Shown here: in pieces, positions 35,745 through 40,990 of the stretch
Position numbering within the stretch: the first letter of the stretch is position 1
Layout of the letters: each line of letters begins with the position of its first letter
Origin: CBFHWY01 sp965659675
Lineage (GTDB): Bacteria > Bacteroidota > Bacteroidia > Flavobacteriales_G > Salibacteraceae
Assembly: GCA_965659675.1 (NCBI GenBank)
Contig: CBFHWY010000015.1
Coordinates: forward strand, 1 to 40,990
Length of the DNA stretch: 40,990 nucleotides
Direction: 5' to 3'
Notes under the pieces: generated by a model
What the model was told of the DNA's origin: nothing
Database searches by the model: none
The model's input: only the letters and a program-made list of their open reading frames with translations
Translations under genes and position numbers: made by a program

Positions 35745-37538
35745 GTGTTCGAAACCGGTATCAATAAGCTCAATTATGCACTCAAGGCCTTTCTGCTTTG
35801 GCGAAGAAATCACCTGAGCGACAGGAATTTTATCATGATCCTGAGTTTTGTGATCGGGCTCCTTTCGGGTCTGGCAGCGCTCATCTTAAAGAAGTCGGTG
35901 CATTATGTGGAGTCTTTCCTGACCTCTTCCATTGCTGATGATCAAAATACCGTGCTTTATTTTACCCTTCCGCTGATCGGTATATCCATCACCGTGATCA
36001 TTATCAAGTTTGTTTTGCGAGAGCCGGTAGGTCATGGTATTCCTAATACGCTGTATGCGATCTCAAAAGGAAATGCGAATATCAAATTCAAAAAGATGTT
36101 TTCGAGCATCATCACCAGCGCATTTACAGTGGGTTTTGGTGGGTCAACAGGGCTTGAGGGACCAACGGTGGGCACGACTTCGGCCATTGGCTCGAATTTA
36201 GGTCAGGCATTCAAGTTAAACTACAAGACCAAGACCTTGCTCATTGGTTGTGCCGCTGCGGGTGCCCTGGCATCGATATTCAAGGCGCCAATTGCCGCCA
36301 TTATCTTCGCCATTGAAGTGATCATGCTTGACCTCACCATGGCATCCATGATCCCCTTATTGATCTCCTCGGTAACAGCTACGATCTTCAGCCGTTTCTT
36401 TTTTGGTGAACAAAGTCTTTTTCATTTTCCAGTGAAGGATGTCTTTGATTTTGTTGAATTGCCCTACTTCATTCTTTTAGGGGTCATTGGCGGCATCGTT
36501 TCTGTTTATTTCACACGGATCTATTTTTTTATCTCGAGCTTTTTTGAGAAGATCAGGCATGCCGCAGTGAAAGTGCTTGTGGGGGGAGTCATGTTAGGCG
36601 GGATCATCTATCTGCTTCCACCGCTTTATGGGGAAGGTTATGACACGATCAATAGTTTGATCGCCAACCAGCCTGCAAGCCTGCTCGAGAATAGTCCTTT
36701 CTCTGGATTTAGTGACAATCTTTTTCTGGTAATGATCTTTTTGATCGCCGTGGTTTTGTTCAAGGCCGTAGCGGTTACCACCACTTTTGGAGCTGGTGGA
36801 GTAGGTGGAATATTTGCGCCAACCTTATTCATGGGAAGTATAGTTGGATTCGTATTCTCAACGAGCATCAACAGCATGTATCTGGGCAACTTATCCATCA
36901 GCCAGTTCACACTGGTGGGCATGGCGGCATTGATGGCGGGAAACATGCAGGCTCCACTTACAGCAATATTTCTCATCGCTGAGATCACCGGGGGATATGA
37001 CCTTTTTATCCCCTTGATGGTGACAGCAGCTATTTCATTTTTGACCGTGAAGTATTTTGTGAAGCACTCTGTTTATACGATGCAGCTTGCCAAACGAGGG
37101 GAGCTCATCACTCACCATAAAGATCAGGCAGTATTGACCTTGATGAACCTAAAAGATGAGGTTGAAACAGAGTTTGAGATTTTGAATCCGTATGAAACGC
37201 TTGGACACCTGGTGAAGAAGGTGGCAAGATCAAAACGCAATCTTTTCCCCGTAGTAGATGATGAGGGCGTGTTCATCGGCATTGTGAGTTTGAACGACAT
37301 TCGTGAGATCATGTTCGATAAGGAGAATTATGATAAGACCATTGTGCATGAACTCATGACCATGGCGCCGGAGTATGTTTCTATCAGTGAAGGGATGGAC
37401 TCGGTCATGGCCAAGTTTGAAAGTTCTGGGGCGTGGAATTTACCTGTGCTTGACAATGGGCTGTATGTAGGTTTTGTCTCGAAGTCGAAGTTGTTCAGTG
37501 CATACAGAAACAGGCTGAAGGATTTTTACGACAACTGA
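35745..37538 (+). CDS. ClC-family chloride channel/transporter with two CBS domains
   Basis: The 597-residue membrane protein has the ClC core in residues 25-445 and tandem CBS domains in about 465-595. The selectivity motifs are GHGIP (residues 96-100), GSTGLEGP (133-140, external gating Glu138) and GGIFAPTLF. The first motif has His where the classical chloride motif GSGIP has Ser, so anion preference may differ from E. coli ClC. The CBS pair probably binds adenine nucleotides. The start is GTG, fixed by the promoter 5 nt upstream. Its 3' end overlaps the convergent methyltransferase gene by 13 bp. Confidence 0.93.
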   Translation: MFETGINKLNYALKAFLLWRRNHLSDRNFIMILSFVIGLLSGLAALILKKSVHYVESFLTSSIADDQNTVLYFTLPLIGISITVIIIKFVLREPVGHGIPNTLYAISKGNANIKFKKMFSSIITSAFTVGFGGSTGLEGPTVGTTSAIGSNLGQAFKLNYKTKTLLIGCAAAGALASIFKAPIAAIIFAIEVIMLDLTMASMIPLLISSVTATIFSRFFFGEQSLFHFPVKDVFDFVELPYFILLGVIGGIVSVYFTRIYFFISSFFEKIRHAAVKVLVGGVMLGGIIYLLPPLYGEGYDTINSLIANQPASLLENSPFSGFSDNLFLVMIFLIAVVLFKAVAVTTTFGAGGVGGIFAPTLFMGSIVGFVFSTSINSMYLGNLSISQFTLVGMAALMAGNMQAPLTAIFLIAEITGGYDLFIPLMVTAAISFLTVKYFVKHSVYTMQLAKRGELITHHKDQAVLTLMNLKDEVETEFEILNPYETLGHLVKKVARSKRNLFPVVDDEGVFIGIVSLNDIREIMFDKENYDKTIVHELMTMAPEYVSISEGMDSVMAKFESSGAWNLPVLDNGLYVGFVSKSKLFSAYRNRLKDFYDN

Positions 37539-38188
37539 TCTTTCTCAAATCGCTTTTCCAGAAGATCTGCGCGTTTTAGTGAGCTTCTGCTCCAGTCCAA
37601 AAGGATATCGAGTTGTTGATCCCGATTCAGCTGCCAGGGAAGGTCAGAATCCCTTAGTCTTTGCATGATGGTATAAACACAAAGCGCCGCTGAAACCGAT
37701 ATATTGTAGCTTTCCGTGAATCCGTACATCGGTATCTTAAGATGATGATCAGCCTCTCCAAGTATATAATTGCTCAAACCATTCATCTCAGTTCCAAAGC
37801 ATATAGCCATTGGCTGATCAATGGGAATATTCTCGGGGCTATATGCATCAGAATGTGGACTGGTCGCTACAATGCTATATCCTGCTTCTTTGAGCTTTGC
37901 GACACATTCTTTGCTTGTGGAGTGACTAATTCTATTCATCCATTGATGAGAGCCTAATGAAATCTCTGGGTTTATTTCGTGGTCATTTCTTTTTTCGATC
38001 GTGTGGATATCCTGGATTCCGATAAGGTCACAAGTTCTCATTACAGCACTTGCGTTATGCGGTTGAAAGACATCCTCGAGTACCACACAAATATGTTTGG
38101 TTCGATCCTCAATGACTTTTTCGAATAGCATCTTTCGCCCTTCGCTCAGATATTGACTCATATAGTCATAAAGCCCCTCCTTGTTCAT
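37526..38188 (-). CDS. trmH: TrmH-type (SPOUT) tRNA/rRNA 2'-O-methyltransferase
   Basis: The 220-residue protein has the SPOUT signatures: VLEDVFQPHNASAVMRTCD (motif 1), ICFGTEMNGLS (motif 2) and IPMYGFTESYNISVSAALCV (motif 3, knot and SAM site). It resembles tRNA (guanosine-18-2'-O)-methyltransferase, a moderately firm subfamily call. ATG 38188 is chosen: the motif-bearing domain begins there and a -7 box lies 6 nt upstream. A longer frame from 38314 exists but its first 30 residues are only the translation of an 8-bp tandem repeat. Confidence 0.9.
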   Translation of the reverse strand: MNKEGLYDYMSQYLSEGRKMLFEKVIEDRTKHICVVLEDVFQPHNASAVMRTCDLIGIQDIHTIEKRNDHEINPEISLGSHQWMNRISHSTSKECVAKLKEAGYSIVATSPHSDAYSPENIPIDQPMAICFGTEMNGLSNYILGEADHHLKIPMYGFTESYNISVSAALCVYTIMQRLRDSDLPWQLNRDQQLDILLDWSRSSLKRADLLEKRFEKDQLS

Positions 38189-38194
38189 GAGCAA

Positions 38195-38202
38195 CAAATT
38201 TA
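38195..38202 (-). promoter_or_regulatory. -7 box of trmH
   Basis: On the minus strand the sequence reads TAAATTTG, a full match to TAnnTTTG, ending 6 nt before the ATG at 38188. The tandem repeats begin about 30 bp further upstream, within reach of an upstream promoter element. Confidence 0.65.
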
Positions 38203-38231
38203 AATCAGGGGAAGTTAAGTTTGGGAGTTTA

Positions 38232-38311
38232 ATGGTCTGATGGTCTGATGGTCTGATGGTCTGATGGTCTGATGGTCTGATGGTCTGATGGTCTGATGGT
38301 CCGAGGGTCTG
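38232..38311. repeat. 8-bp tandem repeat, 10 units
   Basis: Eight perfect copies of ATGGTCTG (38232-38295) are followed by two one-mismatch copies (ATGGTCCG and AGGGTCTG, to 38311). It lies in the spacer upstream of trmH. Confidence 0.97.
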
Positions 38312-38312
38312 C

Positions 38313-38369
38313 ACTTCGACGTACTTCGACGTACTTCGACGTACTCAGTACAGGGGCTCAGTACAGGGG
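38313..38369. repeat. 10-bp (x3) and 13-bp (x2) tandem repeats
   Basis: Three exact copies of ACTTCGACGT (38313-38342) are followed by two exact copies of CTCAGTACAGGGG (38344-38369). The TTCGAC and CTCAG elements resemble dispersed intergenic repeats common in Bacteroidota. On the far side of the gap the 13-bp unit returns once (38534-38546) and as three degenerate copies at about 38655-38693. Confidence 0.9.
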
Positions 38370-38607
38370 CTCAGCAACCTATGGTCTGGGAGTCTGAAGG
38401 TTCGGAGGTTCGAGAGTTTGACTAGATCAANNNNNNNNNNNNNNNNNNNNNNNNNNNNNNNNNNNNNNNNNNNNNNNNNNNNNNNNNNNNNNNNNNNNNN
38501 NNNNNNNNNNNNNNNNNNNNNNNNNNNNNNGGGCTCAGTACAGGGGCTCAGCAACCTATGGTCTGGGAGTCTGAAGGTTCGGAGGTTCGAGAGTTTGACT
38601 AGATCAA
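38354..38607. repeat. Exact 77-bp direct repeat flanking the assembly gap
   Basis: Bases 38354-38430 and 38531-38607 are identical over all 77 positions, and both copies end exactly at the run of Ns. This is the pattern of two contigs sharing one assembly k-mer overlap. Confidence 0.95.
38431..38530. other. Assembly gap (100 N)
   Basis: Exactly 100 unknown bases, the conventional placeholder for a scaffold join of unknown size. The reading frames that cross it are not genes. In the rest of the 38189-38797 spacer I see only the repeats described here, the two promoters, and about 100 bp of unremarkable sequence before 38786. Confidence 0.97.
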
Positions 38608-38785
38608 GCAACTTTGAGGATTCTTCCATCAGGCCACTTTTACTCTTCGACATACTCAGTACAAGGGCTCAGCACAAGAGCTCAGGGCAAGCATTGATCA
38701 TTCTACATTCTGAATTTAAGGCTTCCTCTGCCCGTAACCTTTTCACCGCCTATCACAACTACCCTCTGAAACATTGTTTTGCCAT

Positions 38786-38793
38786 TATCTTTG
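38786..38793 (+). promoter_or_regulatory. -7 box of the ABC permease gene
   Basis: TATCTTTG is a full match to TAnnTTTG, ending 4 nt before the GTG start at 38798. CTG at 38766-38768, 17 nt upstream, is a one-mismatch candidate for the -33 TTG. Confidence 0.6.
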
Positions 38794-38797
38794 AATT

Positions 38798-40048
38798 GTG
38801 AAACTCTATCTCGTATTGCTAAAAGAGAGCCTGATCTTTGCGATCAACGCGCTGATCGTTAACCGGCTCCGCACACTGCTTTCTCTTTTGGGCGTTACCA
38901 TTGGGATCTTTGCGATCATCTCCGTCTTTACGATGGTCGATTCTATGGAGTATCAGGTAAAGAACAGTATCGCCAGCATGGGAGATGATGTGGTTTTCAT
39001 CCAAAAGTGGCCATGGGAATTTGGCTCGGACTACGAGTGGTGGAAGTTCATGAATCGCCCTCAACCTGGCATTCGCGAATCAGAGAACCTGGCCAAGCGA
39101 TCGCAATATGCTGAGTCTGTTTGCTACACTGCTTCAAAAGGAAGTTTCGCTTCCTGGAAGAAAAACTCAATCGAAAATATTTCAACCGTAGGCGTATCAC
39201 ATTCTTATGCACAGGTTCGCGATTTCGAATTGGTTCTGGGCAGATATTTTAGTGATGCAGAGAGTCAGGGAGGTCAACCTGTTTGCATTTTGGGATACGA
39301 CATTGCCGTGCTCTTATTTGATGGAAGAGACCCCGTTGGAAAACGAATAAAGATCAGAGATAAGTGGCCCGCAACAGTGATCGGTGTCTTCGATAAAGAA
39401 GGTGAAAGTGCCATAGGGAACACCCATGACAACCAGATTTTATTACCCATAAAATACTTCAGGAATTCAGTAGATATCAGAACCATGCGATTGAATCAGA
39501 CGATCATGGTCAAGGCAAAGGAGAACGTCAGCAACGCTCAATTGAAAGACGAATTAAAAGGGATCATGCGGGCCGAAAGAAGGTTAAAGCCCAGGGCCGA
39601 AGATGATTTTGCCCTGAATGAATCCAGCTTGCTTCAAAAAGGATTTGAAGGACTCATGACCGTGATTCGCTCTGCCGGACTCATCATCGGGCTTTTCTCG
39701 ATCCTGGTGGGAGGTTTTGGGATCGCAAATATCATGTTCGTCTCTGTAAAAGAACGTACACGGATCATAGGGGTTCAAAAGAGTCTCGGGGCGAAGAACT
39801 TCTTTATCCTATTTCAATTTCTTTCAGAAGCAGTCATTCTTTGCCTGATCGGAGGTGCGGTTGGTTTGATCATGGTCTATTTTGGAACCAAGGCGATCAG
39901 TGCGATCTTTGAGATCGAGATCTTTCTCAGTTTGGGGAACATCATCTTCGCCGTGGTGCTCTCAAGTGTCATTGGACTCCTTGCGGGTATTGCTCCGGCC
40001 TTTTCTGCCTCAAAACTGAGCCCGGTTGAGGCCATGCGCGCTACTTAG
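38798..40048 (+). CDS. ABC transporter permease (MacB/FtsX type)
   Basis: The 416-residue protein has the MacB topology: one N-terminal helix (RTLLSLLGVTIGIFAIISVF), a periplasmic MacB_PCD-like domain of about 230 residues, and three C-terminal helices with the FtsX motif (SILVGGFGIANIMFVSVKER ... IGVQKSLGAK). Such permeases act with a cytoplasmic ATPase as mechanotransducers for export or lipoprotein handling. No ATPase or membrane-fusion protein is adjacent, so the partner is elsewhere. The GTG start follows its promoter by 4 nt. It overlaps convergent uvrC by 8 bp. Confidence 0.92.
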   Translation: MKLYLVLLKESLIFAINALIVNRLRTLLSLLGVTIGIFAIISVFTMVDSMEYQVKNSIASMGDDVVFIQKWPWEFGSDYEWWKFMNRPQPGIRESENLAKRSQYAESVCYTASKGSFASWKKNSIENISTVGVSHSYAQVRDFELVLGRYFSDAESQGGQPVCILGYDIAVLLFDGRDPVGKRIKIRDKWPATVIGVFDKEGESAIGNTHDNQILLPIKYFRNSVDIRTMRLNQTIMVKAKENVSNAQLKDELKGIMRAERRLKPRAEDDFALNESSLLQKGFEGLMTVIRSAGLIIGLFSILVGGFGIANIMFVSVKERTRIIGVQKSLGAKNFFILFQFLSEAVILCLIGGAVGLIMVYFGTKAISAIFEIEIFLSLGNIIFAVVLSSVIGLLAGIAPAFSASKLSPVEAMRAT

Positions 40049-40990
40049 CCTGGGCTTTAGACCACTCAAAGACCTTCTTTGCCCGACTCTCGCCAACAAC
40101 TTCCTTTAATGAGCTAAGGTCGGCTTCCTTCACCCGTTTGATCGATTTGAAATGCTTGAGTAGTTGCTCCGCACTTGAGTTTCCAATTCCTTCTATCTCG
40201 GTAAGTTGAGATCTTAAATTTGATTTGGATCGTTTGTTTCTGTGATGGGTGATGCCAAAGCGATGTGCCTCATTTCTCAAGTGTTGAATGAGTTTGAGTG
40301 ATTCACTTTTTTTATCAATGTACAGAGGGATGCTTTCTTTAGGAATGAAGATCTCCTCCAATTTCTTGGCTATGCCGATGATCATCACCTCATTATAGAT
40401 GCCAAGTCTTTCCAGACTTTTAACAGCAGAGCTCAACTGACCTTTTCCTCCGTCAATGATGATCAATTGTGGGAGTGACTCACCTTCTTCAACTAACCTT
40501 CGGTACCGACGATGAACCACCTCCTCCATCGAGGCGAAATCATTAGGGCCTTCTACAGTTTTGATGTTGAAATGTCGATAATCCTTCTTTGAGGGTTTGG
40601 CGTTTTTGAAAACAACACAAGCAGCTACAGGAAAGCTACCCTGTATGTTTGAATTATCAAAACACTCAATATGATCTGGATATTCTTTCATGTTCAAATC
40701 TTCCTGTAGCTTCGTCAGGATTCGTTCAGCACGTCGATCCGGATCCAGTTTTTCCTGCATACGATGACGGTCTAACATGAATTGCTTTGCATTCTTAATT
40801 GAGAGTGCAATAAGCTTCTTTTTATCTCCTCGCTGCGGAACATGAATATCCACATCGGGTATTTCTACTTTTGGTTCAAATGGGAGATAAAGTAATTTGT
40901 TGTCGCTGTTAAATCGCTTTCGGAGTTCGAAAATGGCTACTGCCATGACTTCATCCAGACTATCGTCCATGCCCCGATTGAGTTCCAGTG
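40041..40990 (-). CDS. uvrC: Excinuclease ABC subunit C, C-terminal part (5' end outside window)
   Basis: About 316 C-terminal residues are visible and the frame is open to the window edge (LELNRGMDDSLDEV continues upstream). UvrC makes both incisions in nucleotide excision repair. Present are a UvrB-binding-like helical segment (MLDRHRMQEKLDPDRRAERI), the RNase H-like endonuclease with FDNSNIQGSFPVAACVVF and LIIIDGGKGQLSSA, and the C-terminal helix-hairpin-helix (EIEGIGNSSAEQLLKHF). The GIY-YIG domain must lie outside. The in-frame ATG at 40970 is internal. Confidence 0.96.
   Translation of the reverse strand, partial: LELNRGMDDSLDEVMAVAIFELRKRFNSDNKLLYLPFEPKVEIPDVDIHVPQRGDKKKLIALSIKNAKQFMLDRHRMQEKLDPDRRAERILTKLQEDLNMKEYPDHIECFDNSNIQGSFPVAACVVFKNAKPSKKDYRHFNIKTVEGPNDFASMEEVVHRRYRRLVEEGESLPQLIIIDGGKGQLSSAVKSLERLGIYNEVMIIGIAKKLEEIFIPKESIPLYIDKKSESLKLIQHLRNEAHRFGITHHRNKRSKSNLRSQLTEIEGIGNSSAEQLLKHFKSIKRVKEADLSSLKEVVGESRAKKVFEWSKAQAK

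Noticed and set aside
38188..38314. Phase-variable coding repeat controlling trmH
   Set aside because: An 8-bp unit inside a reading frame could switch it, but the SPOUT domain and promoter place the real start downstream of the repeats. An effect on transcription remains possible.
38232..38369. CRISPR array
   Set aside because: Units of 8, 10 and 13 bp repeat with no spacers between them, and no cas genes are present.
38345..38801. Open frames crossing the N gap on both strands
   Set aside because: They consist of repeat translation and unknown bases; neither shows coding character.

Overview
The window reads as a draft-assembly scaffold from a Bacteroidota bacterium, most likely a marine or aquatic member of the Flavobacteriales. 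The evidence is type IX secretion (T9SS) C-terminal sorting domains (M43 protease, LamG protein), SprB-type repeats, a triple-tyrosine (Y_Y_Y) sensor remnant, an ExbB/ExbD/ExbD cluster, a DUF4837 lipoprotein, few obvious Shine-Dalgarno sequences, and many TAnnTTTG -7 boxes, the Bacteroidota sigma-factor signature. The taxonomic call is inference; no rRNA is present.

Layout. 1-2355: yicC (5' end cut by the window edge), gmk, nadD and a LON-domain protein. 2336-2962 (-): DUF2306-like membrane protein. 3039-5594: trans-sulfuration PLP enzyme, TrkA-type K+ regulator and an SDR enzyme. 5691-8192: secreted M43 metalloprotease. 8217-11978: tatD, type I asparaginase and a GT-C/TPR membrane protein. 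12050-12138: tRNA-Ser(GGA). 12187-15693: ExbB, small membrane protein, two ExbDs and a TlpA-like lipoprotein. 15782-17731: dxs. 17986-21391: Asp-box beta-propeller protein and a TIGR01777 epimerase. 21378-25584 (-): RND/MMPL transporter, rfbA and polyprenyl synthase as one overlapping operon. 25697-26089: acyl-CoA thioesterase. 26146-29999: two decayed genes joined out of frame, an adhesin and a Y_Y_Y sensor. 29996-30592: a peptide deformylase with a signal peptide. 30589-35616 (-): four-gene envelope operon (lytic transglycosylase, DUF4837 lipoprotein, LamG/T9SS protein, GT9). 35745-37538: ClC channel with CBS domains. 37526-38188 (-): TrmH-type methyltransferase. 38189-38797: repeat-rich spacer with a 100-N gap. 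38798-40048: FtsX/MacB-like permease. 40041-end (-): uvrC (5' end cut by the window edge).

The content is mostly core metabolism plus envelope biogenesis and secretion. I see no CRISPR array, transposase, phage, defence island or biosynthetic cluster. The observations most worth following are: (1) a repeated promoter layout in which the -7 box ends 4-10 nt before the start codon, predicting leaderless or nearly leaderless mRNAs; (2) the joined adhesin/sensor pseudogene with three in-frame stops; (3) a peptide deformylase that appears to be exported; (4) the scaffold gap flanked by an exact 77-bp duplication inside stacked 8-, 10- and 13-bp tandem repeats; (5) tail-to-tail overlap of all five convergent gene pairs.
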